This document shows positions 47,292 to 57,037 of a stretch of 64,000 nt of DNA, piece by piece. Location of the stretch: positions 282,399 through 346,398 of the forward strand of contig NZ_AJYD02000013.1 in assembly GCF_000286835.2 (NCBI RefSeq), written 5' to 3'. The stretch comes from Enterovibrio norvegicus FF-33 (GTDB lineage Bacteria > Pseudomonadota > Gammaproteobacteria > Enterobacterales > Vibrionaceae). Both the position numbers and the translations under genes were made by a program. Each line of letters begins with the position of its first letter. Within the stretch, counting starts at the first letter, position 1. The notes beneath the pieces are model-generated. The model had not been told where the DNA came from and did no database searches. It was given only the letters and a program-made list of their open reading frames with translations.

Positions 47292-48449
47292 ATGTCAGGC
47301 CAAGAAAACGTTTCATCTTTGATTTCTGAATCTGGCGATACACAAGATCGCCAGACCATCGTTGTAAAATTGGGAACCAGTGTGCTTACTGGTGGCTCAA
47401 CCAAAATCGATCGCGCTCACCTCGTCGAATTGGTGCGTCAATGTGCCAAGCTTATTCGCCTAGGTCATCAGGTTATTGTTGTCACTTCCGGCGCTATTGC
47501 GGCGGGTCGACAACACCTCAATCATCCCGATCTCCCCAATACTATTGCCAACAAGCAAATGCTGGCAGCGGTAGGGCAAAGCCGTTTAATTCAAGAATGG
47601 GAAAGCCTGTTCGCTATTTATGGCATTAACATTGGCCAGATGCTGCTAACACGCGCAGATTTGGATGATCGCGAGCGCTATCTCAATGCCCGCGATATGC
47701 TTCAAGCACTGCTAGATAATCATATCGTTCCCGTTGTGAATGAAAATGATGCGGTTGCGACGGCTGAGATAAAAGTGGGCGATAACGATAATTTGTCGGC
47801 GCTTGTGGCGATTCTTGCTGAAGCTGACAAATTACTACTTCTAACCGATCAGCCTGGCTTGTTTACTGCAGATCCGCGTAACAACCCAGACGCTGAACTG
47901 ATCCGCGAAGTGCATACGATCGATGAGACCTTACACAAGTTAGCTGGCGGCAGTGTCAGTGGTTTGGGTACGGGGGGCATGGCGACCAAGCTACAGGCCG
48001 CTGACGTAGCACGTCGAGCGGGTATTGAAGTGACTATTGCAGCAGGTAGCCGCCCAGAGGTGATTCAACATTTGGTTGAAGGAAAACCTGCAGGCACACG
48101 CTTTTTACCGTTGGCATCACCGCTTGAAAGCCGCAAACGTTGGATATTGGCCGGCCCTCCGCCTGCAGGCGACATCATTATCGATCAAGGCGCAGCGAAA
48201 GCCGTGGTAGAACGCCATAGCAGCCTATTGTCTAAAGGCATCATCGGCGTGGAAGGCCGTTTTGATCGTGGTGCAGTCGCGCGTATTTGTGATCAAAACG
48301 GTAAGCTATTAGCGCGCGGTATCTGCCGCTACTCAAGTACAGATTTAAGTGCCATCGCAGGTCGACACAGTCAGGATATTCAAGATATTCTGGGCTATGC
48401 ACACGGCGCCGTTGCAATACATTGCGACGATCTCGTCGTCATTGATTAA
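47292..48449 (+). CDS. proB: Glutamate 5-kinase
   Basis: A 385-residue kinase that makes gamma-glutamyl phosphate, the first step of proline synthesis. The amino-acid-kinase domain carries [27 protein letters not shown] and [19 protein letters not shown]; a C-terminal PUA domain starts near residue 285 ([13 protein letters not shown]). I chose the ATG opening [11 protein letters not shown], without a strong ribosome binding site; a TTG 14 codons upstream is the alternative. It is followed by proA after 55 bases. Confidence 0.95.
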   Translation: MSGQENVSSLISESGDTQDRQTIVVKLGTSVLTGGSTKIDRAHLVELVRQCAKLIRLGHQVIVVTSGAIAAGRQHLNHPDLPNTIANKQMLAAVGQSRLIQEWESLFAIYGINIGQMLLTRADLDDRERYLNARDMLQALLDNHIVPVVNENDAVATAEIKVGDNDNLSALVAILAEADKLLLLTDQPGLFTADPRNNPDAELIREVHTIDETLHKLAGGSVSGLGTGGMATKLQAADVARRAGIEVTIAAGSRPEVIQHLVEGKPAGTRFLPLASPLESRKRWILAGPPPAGDIIIDQGAAKAVVERHSSLLSKGIIGVEGRFDRGAVARICDQNGKLLARGICRYSSTDLSAIAGRHSQDIQDILGYAHGAVAIHCDDLVVID

Positions 48450-48504
48450 TTAATTTGGTTAGTAGCATTGCTGCTAACGCTATGGATAAGCAATAGAGGC
48501 TGAC

Positions 48505-49773
48505 ATGAGTCTGCAAACAACCGGTCTACAAACCATGGGACGCGCAGCCAAAGACGCTGCATATGTATTGGCAACGGCACCAACAGCGCAGAAGAATCAA
48601 GCGTTAGCAGTGATTGCTGATGAATTAGAAGCGAATGCAGCTAGCATCCTTGCTGCAAACGCAAAAGATATCGATGCTGGTCGTGAAGCGGGCTTGCCTG
48701 ATGCAATGCTAGATCGTCTTCTGCTGAACGACGAACGTTTGGCTGGTATTGCCGCCGACGTTCGTAACGTGATTTCGCTTTCTGATCCGGTCGGTAGCGA
48801 AATGGACTGCAAAGTGCTTGAGAACGGCATGACGTTGAGCCGTCGTCGCGAGCCTATCGGCGTGATTGGCGTGATTTATGAAGCTCGACCTAACGTAACG
48901 ATTGATATTGCCTCTTTGTGCCTAAAAACGGGCAACGCAAGCATCCTTCGTGGCGGTCGAGAAACCTTCCATTCAAACGTTGAGTTGGTGAAAATTATCC
49001 AAACCGCGCTGGAAAAAGCAGACCTACCCGCGGCCTCTGTGCAGTATATCGAGAAGCCAGATCGCGAATTGGTTGGTGAATTGCTGCGTCTTGATGACTA
49101 TGTCGACATGATCATTCCTCGCGGCGGTGCGGGCTTGCACAAAATGTGTAAAGAAAACAGCACCATTCCGGTGATCATTGGTGGCTTCGGCATCAGCCAT
49201 ATGTACGTAGACAAAACCGCTGACTTGGACCGTGCATTGGATTTGATTATCAATGCTAAAGCGCAACGTCCGTCGGCCTGTAATGCCCTAGATACCTTGC
49301 TAGTGAATCAAGAGATTGCAGAAACACTTCTGCAAAAACTGACGCCATTGTTCAATGACAATAAGCTTAAGATTGTTGCTGAAGCGGCGGCATTGCCATT
49401 GTTGGGGGGTGTTGCAGACCTGCAAGAAGCGGGAGAGGGTGATTTTGATACCGAATGGTTGAGCTTTACCCTTGGCGTTGTATTGGTCTCGGATGTATAC
49501 GCAGCGCTCAAACATATGCGTGACCACAATGCGAGCCACTCTGATGCGATCCTCACCAACGATTTGATGGCGGCAGAAGCGTTTATCAATGGCGCAGGGT
49601 CTGCGGCAGTGTATGTGAATGCCTCTACACGCTTCACTGATGGCGCTCAGTTCGGTTTGGGTGCAGAAGTTGCTGTGTCTACACAAAAGCTTCATGCTCG
49701 CGGCCCTATGGGCTTAGAGGAGCTGACAACCTACAAGTGGGTAGGTAAAGCGGATTATCTGTCTCGCCCATAA
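48505..49773 (+). CDS. proA: Gamma-glutamyl phosphate reductase
   Basis: A 422-residue NADPH-dependent aldehyde-dehydrogenase-fold enzyme that reduces gamma-glutamyl phosphate to glutamate semialdehyde. The substrate/cofactor region [20 protein letters not shown] and the catalytic cysteine in [12 protein letters not shown] are intact, as is the C-terminal [25 protein letters not shown]. It forms the proBA unit and is closed by a terminator-like hairpin. Confidence 0.97.
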   Translation: MSLQTTGLQTMGRAAKDAAYVLATAPTAQKNQALAVIADELEANAASILAANAKDIDAGREAGLPDAMLDRLLLNDERLAGIAADVRNVISLSDPVGSEMDCKVLENGMTLSRRREPIGVIGVIYEARPNVTIDIASLCLKTGNASILRGGRETFHSNVELVKIIQTALEKADLPAASVQYIEKPDRELVGELLRLDDYVDMIIPRGGAGLHKMCKENSTIPVIIGGFGISHMYVDKTADLDRALDLIINAKAQRPSACNALDTLLVNQEIAETLLQKLTPLFNDNKLKIVAEAAALPLLGGVADLQEAGEGDFDTEWLSFTLGVVLVSDVYAALKHMRDHNASHSDAILTNDLMAAEAFINGAGSAAVYVNASTRFTDGAQFGLGAEVAVSTQKLHARGPMGLEELTTYKWVGKADYLSRP

Positions 49774-49795
49774 TCGGGAAGCAGATTTTCGATGA

Positions 49796-49822
49796 AAAGG
49801 CGCTGAATCAGCGCCTTTATTG
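49796..49822 (+). terminator. Intrinsic terminator of proBA
   Basis: AAAGGCGCT pairs with AGCGCCTTT around five bases; the following TTTATTGTG is a modest T-run. Confidence 0.75.
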
Positions 49823-49845
49823 TGTCTGGCGTTTGCGTATATCTA

Positions 49846-49871
49846 CGTCTAATACCAATTGGTATTAGACG
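49846..49871. repeat. 26-bp perfect palindrome between proA and the LysR gene
   Basis: CGTCTAATACCAA is followed directly by its reverse complement TTGGTATTAGACG, a perfect 26-base palindrome with no spacer, 50 bases before the LysR start codon. No T-run follows. It may be an autoregulatory operator, part of a dispersed intergenic repeat, or a DNA cruciform site. Confidence 0.85.
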
Positions 49872-49920
49872 GGTTTAAGGCTACGCTATGCCGTGATTGT
49901 TTGAATGAAGATGGTCTTCG

Positions 49921-50844
49921 ATGGATTACGCCACACTTTCTCGTATAAGCGTTAAAAACCTCACCGTTATGCATGTGCTATTGATGACGCATAGCGTGAC
50001 GTCAACGGCCAATATATTATGTGTGACGCCATCGAGTGTCAGCAAAGCGTTGGGACAGCTAAGAGCGCAGCTGAACGATGAGCTCTTTTTCCGCAGAGGA
50101 AACCAACTCGCACCGACACAATATGCGTTAAGTATTGGCCCCGCAATCCACAATGTTCTGTCGAACATGAATGGTATTTTTCAGCAAGGAGAATTCTTGC
50201 CTGAAACCTTTACGGGCATGCTTTCATTGTCGATGAGAGAGAGTACGTTTGAGCTTTTTGCACCTCAGTTGGGGCAAATATCTCAGCGATTGAGTGACCA
50301 TGCGCAGTTGGTTATTTCCACCAAAGAGCAATTTAGCTTCGAAGCGCTTTTGAATGGAAAAATCGATTTTCTGCTGCTTCCGCATGATATCAGTCAGCCG
50401 CCGACACACAGCAAGAGTCTTATTTGGAAAACGATTTTAAGTGATGAAATGGTCTGCTTGATGAACCCGGCACACCCACTTTCCAATGAAGCGCTGACTA
50501 TTGAAAAGTATTTAAGTTATCGCCACATTCGCGTCATTGATAAGGATTTGGCTGAGCCTTACTTTGAACAGACACTTACGCAACGACATGGCGCGAGAAA
50601 CATTGCTGCGATGGTCGCAGACTTTGGTTCAGCGGCTTTAATGTGCCAGCATTCACCGTATCTTTTTACCTGCTCGAAACGCTGGGCTGAAACGGCTTTG
50701 CAAGGCAAGGGGCTGGTGGCCAAAGCGCTGCCATTTGATTACGGCCAAGTGGCCTATAGCTTGGTATGGAATACGGTGAGTTTGAACAATCCAGCGTGTC
50801 GCTGGTTGCACGATCAACTGGTTGGTGACACGGCAGAGATTTAG
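49921..50844 (+). CDS. LysR-family transcriptional regulator
   Basis: A 307-residue protein with an N-terminal winged helix (helix-turn-helix around SVTSTANILCVTPSSVSKALGQLRAQL, residues 25-51) and a C-terminal effector domain. It belongs to the group with a shortened N-terminus resembling YidZ/LeuO-like proteins rather than typical metabolic LysR regulators; the effector is unknown. Its end overlaps that of the converging yjjW-type gene by 4 bases. The palindrome before it and the motif before yjjI are candidate targets. Confidence 0.88.
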   Translation: MDYATLSRISVKNLTVMHVLLMTHSVTSTANILCVTPSSVSKALGQLRAQLNDELFFRRGNQLAPTQYALSIGPAIHNVLSNMNGIFQQGEFLPETFTGMLSLSMRESTFELFAPQLGQISQRLSDHAQLVISTKEQFSFEALLNGKIDFLLLPHDISQPPTHSKSLIWKTILSDEMVCLMNPAHPLSNEALTIEKYLSYRHIRVIDKDLAEPYFEQTLTQRHGARNIAAMVADFGSAALMCQHSPYLFTCSKRWAETALQGKGLVAKALPFDYGQVAYSLVWNTVSLNNPACRWLHDQLVGDTAEI

Positions 50845-51734
50845 GTATAAACCGTCGGCAATTGCATGGGCCGATTGATCTTCGAAAACAACAATTCGTG
50901 GAAGCGATTCATCTCGCTTTCACTGCATTTCTCCCACGTTAACGCTTCACCGATCACACCGTGATGTTGAAACGCGTTAAGGCGGATCTTCACACCTTCA
51001 GGCAGGGTCTTTAAGTAATCTCCCACCGCATCGACTTCGGTATCCAAATCGCTTTTTCCTGGGATGTGCAGCAAACGCACTTCGTGCAGCTTGTTCTGCG
51101 TAGCCAAGTAATCAATGGTGTCGATGACGCGGTGCTTATCTCGACCGACGAGCCACAAATGCGTGTCTGATTGCCAGGCTTTGAGATCGACCATGGCACC
51201 ATCAAGGTAGGGCGAAACGCGCTCCCATCCCGTGCGGGACAATGAACCATTGCTGTCGATGAAGCAGGTTAAGTGTGCAAGCTCAGGGTCAGATTTTATG
51301 GCTTTGAACAATGACAGTATAAAAGGAAGTTGCAGTGTTGCTTCACCGCCAGAAATGGTGATGCCATTGAGGAAGAAATGATGTTTGCGGATCAGCGCAA
51401 GCATCTCGTCCACGCTGTAGCGAACAATCTTCGGGTTGGATTTGTCAGGGCACACATCAATGCAACGGTCGCAGTGTGTGCATTTATCAGCATGCCAGAT
51501 AACACGCTGTTGGTCGTTCTTTTGGGTATGGATGGACAGGGCATCGCTTGGACAGCTTTTCACGCAATCACCACAATGGGTGCAGTGGTTGATGGTGTGA
51601 GGATTATGGCAAGTGATGCAATCGAAGTTACATCCTTGCAAAAATACCACCAAACGGTTGCCCGGCCCATCAACACAAGAGAATGTCAGAATACGACTGA
51701 CCAGTGCTTGGTTTTGCGTTGGCTTCACTGACAT
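50841..51734 (-). CDS. yjjW: YjjW-type glycyl-radical-enzyme activase
   Basis: A 297-residue radical SAM protein. The SAM cluster cysteines are in GCNFDCITC (C-x3-C-x2-C), followed by two ferredoxin-like 4Fe-4S motifs, CTHCGDCVKSCP and CTHCDRCIDVCP, then the glycine motif SGGEATLQ. This arrangement is the hallmark of activases of glycyl-radical enzymes. I took the ATG opening MSVKPTQNQALVSRILTFSCVDG; a TTG at 51782 extends the frame. It lies 53 bases after yjjI on the same strand, the same pair as in E. coli. Confidence 0.92.
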   Translation of the reverse strand: MSVKPTQNQALVSRILTFSCVDGPGNRLVVFLQGCNFDCITCHNPHTINHCTHCGDCVKSCPSDALSIHTQKNDQQRVIWHADKCTHCDRCIDVCPDKSNPKIVRYSVDEMLALIRKHHFFLNGITISGGEATLQLPFILSLFKAIKSDPELAHLTCFIDSNGSLSRTGWERVSPYLDGAMVDLKAWQSDTHLWLVGRDKHRVIDTIDYLATQNKLHEVRLLHIPGKSDLDTEVDAVGDYLKTLPEGVKIRLNAFQHHGVIGEALTWEKCSESEMNRFHELLFSKINRPMQLPTVYT

Positions 51735-51787
51735 TCTCTTGCTCTCGTTGTGTTCGTTATTAACGGACGCTGTGATCGGCAATACTG

Positions 51788-53329
51788 TTACTTGTAAACA
51801 GGGGTTGATTCAAAGCTCACCACGCGTGGCGCACGGTTCAAAATCCCCGTGTTCTTCGATGCTTCTGCACCTAACCAGGTGGTGTTCTTGCGTGAACCTT
51901 CGTCGTCAAATTTCGCAATATCAGACAGCTTGATCATGTAACCCGTCACGCGAACCAAATCGTTCGACGCGACATTGGCCGTGAATTCACGGTAACCCAA
52001 GTTGATAGCGCCTTTACAAAGGTTGTACATGGCTTCAGGGTTCGATTTCACGGTCTCATCAATGGTCAGAATGTCGCTGATGCCTGATGTGTAGTGTTTG
52101 TGGTGGCCCGCCGTTGCGTGAACATACGTCACAGGATCAGGTTCAGTACCGTAAGGGATACGCACGCCTGGGGTAGCGTCCATGTCTAGGCTGATACCAC
52201 CTTGGGCATGAAGCAGTGCCTTACCGTTGTAGCCGTACTTCACTGGGTTTTCGTCAACCAGTGCAGCCAGCTTTTCAGAAATGGCATGACCCAGCTCGTT
52301 GGCGCTGATGTCATGTCCGTATTTGCCTTGCTTGCCATCTTTTTCCAACAGAGCATTCACTGCTTCAGCCATGCCGTAGATGCCAAACATGGGTGCAAAA
52401 CGGCTCTCTTCAATCAGGCCTTCCATTGCAAGGAAGTTGGTAAAGAAATTTGAAGATTCGTGAAGGTAAGTGCTACGAACGTCCATCAACTCAACCATCA
52501 ACTTGCTGTAAGTTGGCAACGTTGTGTTGATGAAGTCTTCTGCGCTTTCTGCTTTGCTCGCGGCTTCTTTTAGGTTCATACGCACTAGGGTGTTTGAACC
52601 GCCCGCTAATGGCAGAGAGTTGTAACAGCTCACGATGCCGAAACGTTTGTCACCGTAAGCGCCAGCATGCATTGGGTAGTTGGCAATGTGTGGCTTGCTG
52701 CATTCACAGATGTTGCGAGTGGCATGGCGAAGCAAATCGTCTGGTGTGACAGCAGGGTCATACATGAACGTTAGGTTTGGTGCGATTTGTTTTAATTCAG
52801 CATCGACGCGCAAGATAGTGCGGCAGATGATGTTGTCAGCAGGACCGATGTTCGCATGCATGAATGCATCTGGCAGAGTGCGATCAAGCATGATCCAGAA
52901 ACGTTTAATTTTTTGGTAGATATCTTCGTCGCTCAGCGAACCAACGTAAGGCATCAGCACATCATCGAGTTGGCCGACATACACAGGAATGTTGGTCACG
53001 GAAGGAACGTGGTGATAGATGATATTCAGCATGTTGAGTGCATCATCAAGGTTTTCTGCTGGCGTCAATTCCAAATACTCAGAACCTTGCGAAAGAAACT
53101 TCGCGTAATCTGGCAGCACGTAACGTGGTTTGAATGGCGCATGCCCTTCAAACATGTCACAGATAACACCGTCTTTCATTGCTTGCGCTATGTCGTCTTC
53201 AATCGACAGGTAAGGCAGGCTTGCCTCCGCTTCCAATGCCAGAAATTGGTTCTTCTGCTTTGGAGAAAGCGTTGGGTTGTTGATGATCTGGTAAAAACGT
53301 TGCTGCAGTTCAGAAAGGTTGTTGTTCAT
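51788..53329 (-). CDS. yjjI: YjjI-type glycyl-radical enzyme
   Basis: A 513-residue protein closely following E. coli YjjI along its length, with VLPDYAKFLSQGSEYLEL, LDRTLPDAFMHANIGP and NICECSKPHIAN. The radical glycine is Gly463 in VRVTGYM, followed by the conserved KNTTWLGAEASKNTGIL. A candidate catalytic cysteine is in VSCYNSLPLAGG. The substrate of the family is unknown to me; enzymes of this kind are oxygen-sensitive and act anaerobically. A palindromic motif occupies the likely promoter. Confidence 0.9.
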   Translation of the reverse strand: MNNNLSELQQRFYQIINNPTLSPKQKNQFLALEAEASLPYLSIEDDIAQAMKDGVICDMFEGHAPFKPRYVLPDYAKFLSQGSEYLELTPAENLDDALNMLNIIYHHVPSVTNIPVYVGQLDDVLMPYVGSLSDEDIYQKIKRFWIMLDRTLPDAFMHANIGPADNIICRTILRVDAELKQIAPNLTFMYDPAVTPDDLLRHATRNICECSKPHIANYPMHAGAYGDKRFGIVSCYNSLPLAGGSNTLVRMNLKEAASKAESAEDFINTTLPTYSKLMVELMDVRSTYLHESSNFFTNFLAMEGLIEESRFAPMFGIYGMAEAVNALLEKDGKQGKYGHDISANELGHAISEKLAALVDENPVKYGYNGKALLHAQGGISLDMDATPGVRIPYGTEPDPVTYVHATAGHHKHYTSGISDILTIDETVKSNPEAMYNLCKGAINLGYREFTANVASNDLVRVTGYMIKLSDIAKFDDEGSRKNTTWLGAEASKNTGILNRAPRVVSFESTPVYK

Positions 53330-53402
53330 GGAAAAGACCCTACTTTAATTTGGGTTTATTTTACGTTGCGGCTAGGAGTTTCCACTATTAACTTTATGGG
53401 AA

Positions 53403-53431
53403 GGTGATATTTCCATTTTGGAAATCCGCCA
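53403..53431 (-). promoter_or_regulatory. Candidate promoter/operator of yjjI-yjjW
   Basis: On the minus strand TTGGCG and TATCAC are separated by 17 bases, and the spacer is exactly filled by the palindrome-containing GATTTCCAAAATGGAAA. A regulator bound there would control initiation directly. The hexamers are weak, so this is a proposal; the palindrome copy itself (53410-53426) is certain. Confidence 0.45.
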
Positions 53432-53463
53432 AGGGCAATCGGATTTTTGGGAAACGACCAACA

Positions 53464-53491
53464 CAAAAACGCCGAGCATGGGCTCGGCGTT
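53464..53491 (-). terminator. Intrinsic terminator of lipB-lipA
   Basis: On the minus strand ACGCCGAGC pairs with GCTCGGCGT, followed by TTTTT. It lies about 27 bases past the lipA stop and separates it from yjjI. Confidence 0.9.
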
Positions 53492-53517
53492 TAGCATGAT
53501 TAAAAGAGCAATGGTGT

Positions 53518-54483
53518 CTACTTGATTTCCACACCCTGCGCTTGCAGATCAGCATGGTAAGACGAGCGAACAAACGGACCACATGCAGCGTGAGTAAAGC
53601 CCAGCTCCAATGCGATATCGCGTAGTTCATCAAATTCTTCTGGCGGCACATAACGCTCAACCGGCAAGTGGTGACGGCTTGGTGCCAAGTATTGGCCGAG
53701 TGTCAGCATGGTCACACCATGCTCGCGCAAGTCTTTCAGCACTTGTACGATCTCTTCTTTGGTTTCACCCAAACCCATCATGACACCCGATTTCGTCGGC
53801 ACGTTAGGGTGCATCTCACCAAATTTCTTCAGCAGTTCGAGCGACCACTTGTAGTTGGCGCCTGGGCGAGCTTTACGGTAAAGACGCGGTGCTGTTTCAA
53901 GGTTGTGGTTGAACACATCTGGCGGATTGTCTTTTAGCAATTCCAATGCCGTATCCATACGACCACGGAAATCGGGCACCAGTGTTTCAATGCGGATCTC
54001 TGGGTTTAGGGCGCGAATTTCACGGGTACAATCCGCAAAGTGTTGTGCGCCGCCATCACGCAGATCGTCACGGTCTACGGAGGTCACAACAACGTATTTG
54101 AGCTTCATGTCGCTGATGGTTTTCGCCAGTTTTGCTGGCTCATTGTCATCTGGTGCATTCGGGCGACCGTGGGCAACGTCGCAGAATGGACATCGTCGAG
54201 TACAAATTGCACCCAAAATCATAAACGTAGCAGTACCGTGGTTAAAGCACTCAGCCAAGTTCGGGCAAGACGCTTCTTCACAGACAGAATGCAGATTGTT
54301 TTTACGCAATGCAGACTTAATTTCTTGAATACGTTTGCTGTCAGAAGGAAGTTTGATCTTCATCCACTCGGGCTTGCGCAGCACTTCTTTTTTCTCAGTC
54401 GGCATGTTCTTGACCGGGATGAGCGCCATTTTGTCTGCATCACGGTATTTAACGCCGCGTTCCATCTGGATCGGTTTGCTCAT
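53518..54483 (-). CDS. lipA: Lipoyl synthase
   Basis: The 321-residue radical SAM enzyme inserts two sulfurs into octanoyl groups on lipoyl domains. The auxiliary cluster cysteines are in [13 protein letters not shown], the SAM cluster in CTRRCPFC, and the C-terminal RSSYHA motif is present. The ATG overlaps the lipB stop by 4 bases, so the genes are coupled. Confidence 0.98.
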   Translation of the reverse strand: MSKPIQMERGVKYRDADKMALIPVKNMPTEKKEVLRKPEWMKIKLPSDSKRIQEIKSALRKNNLHSVCEEASCPNLAECFNHGTATFMILGAICTRRCPFCDVAHGRPNAPDDNEPAKLAKTISDMKLKYVVVTSVDRDDLRDGGAQHFADCTREIRALNPEIRIETLVPDFRGRMDTALELLKDNPPDVFNHNLETAPRLYRKARPGANYKWSLELLKKFGEMHPNVPTKSGVMMGLGETKEEIVQVLKDLREHGVTMLTLGQYLAPSRHHLPVERYVPPEEFDELRDIALELGFTHAACGPFVRSSYHADLQAQGVEIK

Positions 54484-55133
54484 AATTGATTGCTTTCTGT
54501 TAGGGACTCGACCTGATCATAGTTCAGGTGCGATGTCAGTTTATCTACTAACACAGGGTAAAGCTCAGTCAGTGATGCTGGCCCCCCTAAATCGACGGTT
54601 TGTGTCATTGCCATCCCTGCATAGCCACAAGGGTTAATGCGTAGGAACGGAGACAAATCCATATTGACGTTTAATGCCAATCCGTGGAATGAACAGCCGC
54701 GACGGATCCTAAGACCCAGCGAGCAAATTTTGTTATCACCCACATACACACCCGGTGCGTCCGGTCGTGCATTTGATTCAATACCATAGTGAGCAAGCGT
54801 ATCAATCACTATGTTTTCTATGCTGGTTACCAGCTCTCTTACACCCAATTTCTTGCGTTTCAAGTCAATCAGGATATAGGCAATCTGCTGACCAGGCCCA
54901 TGATAGGTCACTTGTCCGCCACGGTCACTTTGCACCACAGGAATATCTCCTGTCGCGAGTAAGTGCTCCGCTTTTCCCGCTTGGCCTTGGGTAAACACAG
55001 GTTCGTGTTCGACCAGCCAAATCTCATCACAGGTTTCAGCCGTGCGTTCGTCAGTGAAAGCATGCATGGCTTTCCACGTCGGCTCGTAAGGACGCAATCC
55101 AAGTTGTCTGATAATGAGGCGGTTCTGTTGCAA
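54480..55133 (-). CDS. lipB: Octanoyl-ACP:protein octanoyltransferase
   Basis: The 217-residue enzyme transfers octanoate from acyl carrier protein to lipoyl domains. It has [13 protein letters not shown], the catalytic Lys in [10 protein letters not shown] and the Cys in RINPCGY. The start codon appears to be TTG ([11 protein letters not shown]), with AGGT upstream; the next ATG would cut into the conserved N-terminus. Followed by lipA. Confidence 0.95.
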   Translation of the reverse strand: MQQNRLIIRQLGLRPYEPTWKAMHAFTDERTAETCDEIWLVEHEPVFTQGQAGKAEHLLATGDIPVVQSDRGGQVTYHGPGQQIAYILIDLKRKKLGVRELVTSIENIVIDTLAHYGIESNARPDAPGVYVGDNKICSLGLRIRRGCSFHGLALNVNMDLSPFLRINPCGYAGMAMTQTVDLGGPASLTELYPVLVDKLTSHLNYDQVESLTESNQL

Positions 55134-55206
55134 AGTACACCTGCTTGGCTAAAAAGGGCTGAGAGATTAAGGGCACCGAGCTCGTCAGTTACGCCATTAT
55201 AATGAC

Positions 55207-55230
55207 AGACGGCTGAATTAACAGCCGTCT
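55207..55230 (-). terminator. Hairpin between ybeD and lipB
   Basis: AGACGGCTG pairs perfectly with CAGCCGTCT around six A/T bases. No T-run follows, so it may only attenuate or protect the message between ybeD and lipB. Confidence 0.55.
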
Positions 55231-55285
55231 ATTTGTAAGGGCATTGTCGTAAAGTATTGTGGTGATCTTGTCTATACGTGATCGC

Positions 55286-55555
55286 TTACAGAACCATACG
55301 AACGATTTCAATATCACCCAGTTCTTTGTACAGCGTTTCAACTTGTTCGATAGACGTCGCTGTAATGGTGATAGACACGGCATTGTAAGTACCTTTGCCG
55401 CTGGGTGTCACTCTCGGTGTGTAATCACCCGGAGCGTGACGCTGAATGACTTCCAAAACCAGATCTGTGAGTTCTGGTTTGGCGTAACCCATCACTTTAT
55501 AAGTGAATGTACATGGGAACTCCAGAAGGTCTTTTAGTTTTGGTTGCTCTTCCAT
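55286..55555 (-). CDS. ybeD: UPF0250 (DUF493) protein YbeD
   Basis: An 89-residue protein with the ACT-like DUF493 fold: [17 protein letters not shown] at the start and the conserved [22 protein letters not shown] core. Role not settled; it always travels with dacA and lipB in enterobacteria and vibrios, as here. Confidence 0.93.
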   Translation of the reverse strand: MEEQPKLKDLLEFPCTFTYKVMGYAKPELTDLVLEVIQRHAPGDYTPRVTPSGKGTYNAVSITITATSIEQVETLYKELGDIEIVRMVL

Positions 55556-55705
55556 TTTTTACTCCAGAATTGGCGTCGGAAGCATTGTCCGGCGACCTAT
55601 ATTTTGTGCTAATGATCACGCATTGCGTTGGGGGAGAATAGTAATCGTCCTGTTATAAGAAAACAAGATCATGCGCTTGAGGAGGAATATGGGGGCGGGC
55701 GAGGC

Positions 55706-55734
55706 AAATAAAAAGGCAGCCAATAGGCTGCCTT
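55706..55734 (-). terminator. Intrinsic terminator of dacA
   Basis: On the minus strand AAGGCAGCC pairs with GGCTGCCTT around four bases, followed by TTTATTT. It lies 20 bases past the dacA stop. Confidence 0.9.
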
Positions 55735-55753
55735 CTAAATTCTTTCTGGGGGC

Positions 55754-56926
55754 TTAGAACAAGCTCTTGAAGAACATGATGATGTAATCAACCAAGCGAC
55801 TGAATAAACCACCTTCTTGCACGTTATTAAGCGCAACTAGTGGGTATTCCGCCACATCTTCGCCATCAACTTGATAGTAAAGCTTACCGACCACATCGCC
55901 TTTCGCGATAGGGGCTTCAAGTGTTTTTTCTAGCACAAAGCTGGCTTCTAAATCTTTCGCTTTACCGCGAGGCAGTGTGACATAGGTATCTTCGCTCACG
56001 CCCAATGCAACTTGGTCGGTATCACCCATCCATACTTTTTCGGTTACGAAAGTTTCATCGGCTTTATGCGGTGCAACGGTTTCGAAAAAGCGGAACCCGT
56101 AATTCAGCAGCTTCTTGCTTTCTGCTTTACGTGCGTTAGCGCTGTTTGTACCCATGACAACAGCGATCAAACGCATCTTGCCTTCGGTTGCAGAGCTGAC
56201 GAGGTTGTAACCGGCTTTGTCTGTGTGGCCGGTCTTAATACCATCAACATTCATGCTCTTATCCCAAAGTAGACCGTTACGGTTGTATTGGGTGATGCCG
56301 TTGTAGGTGAACGATTTCTCTTCGTAGATGCGGTATTCTTCTGGCACATCACGGATAAGGGCTTGGCTTAGAAGTGCCAGATCATAAGGTGTTGAGTATA
56401 ATTCATCATGATCGAGGCCGTGTGAGTTGGCGTAGTTGGTATCTTTCATACCGAGGGTTTTCGCCCAGCCATTCATGAGATCGACAAATGAATCTTCAGA
56501 GCCCGCTACGTGTTCAGCCATCGCCACACATGCATCGTTCCCTGATTGAATAATAATACCGCGGTTCAAGTCAGCAACTGAAACAGTGGTACCTACTTCG
56601 ATAAACATCTTCGAACTACCTGGGAAGTTTTTCGCCCAAGCATTTTTACTGATAACAACTTCGTCTTCGAGGCTGATATTGCCGCGTTCAACTTCCTGAC
56701 CGATAACATAGCTTGTCATCATTTTGGTTAGGCTGGCTGGGTTTAGACGTTCGTAGGCATTATTCTCGGCCAAGACTTTGCCCGAGTTGTAGTCCATCAA
56801 TACATAGCCTTTTGCTGCGATTTGAGGCGCATCAGGTACGACAGATGGTGCTGCAATCGTTACAGCGGAAGTGGATACGGCAGTCAACAAGACTAAAGAG
56901 CGCAACAAAGAAGGTGATTTTTTCAT
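55754..56926 (-). CDS. dacA: D-alanyl-D-alanine carboxypeptidase (PBP5)
   Basis: A 390-residue low-molecular-mass penicillin-binding protein that trims the terminal D-Ala of peptidoglycan stem peptides. Signal peptide ends near residue 26 (TIAA-PS). Active-site motifs are S65-LTK, S128-GN and K231-TG. The beta-rich second domain follows, and the C-terminal segment LVDYIIMFFKSLF is the amphipathic membrane anchor. It follows rlpA after 111 bases, as in E. coli. Confidence 0.97.
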   Translation of the reverse strand: MKKSPSLLRSLVLLTAVSTSAVTIAAPSVVPDAPQIAAKGYVLMDYNSGKVLAENNAYERLNPASLTKMMTSYVIGQEVERGNISLEDEVVISKNAWAKNFPGSSKMFIEVGTTVSVADLNRGIIIQSGNDACVAMAEHVAGSEDSFVDLMNGWAKTLGMKDTNYANSHGLDHDELYSTPYDLALLSQALIRDVPEEYRIYEEKSFTYNGITQYNRNGLLWDKSMNVDGIKTGHTDKAGYNLVSSATEGKMRLIAVVMGTNSANARKAESKKLLNYGFRFFETVAPHKADETFVTEKVWMGDTDQVALGVSEDTYVTLPRGKAKDLEASFVLEKTLEAPIAKGDVVGKLYYQVDGEDVAEYPLVALNNVQEGGLFSRLVDYIIMFFKSLF

Positions 56927-57037
56927 AGATATAAGTACTTACTTGAATATTTCTCTAGTCAAAAGCAGTCGACACTATATCAGATAGCCCTGATAAGTGT
57001 CAGATGGGGTTACAACAACTTACTAATTAATGACACT

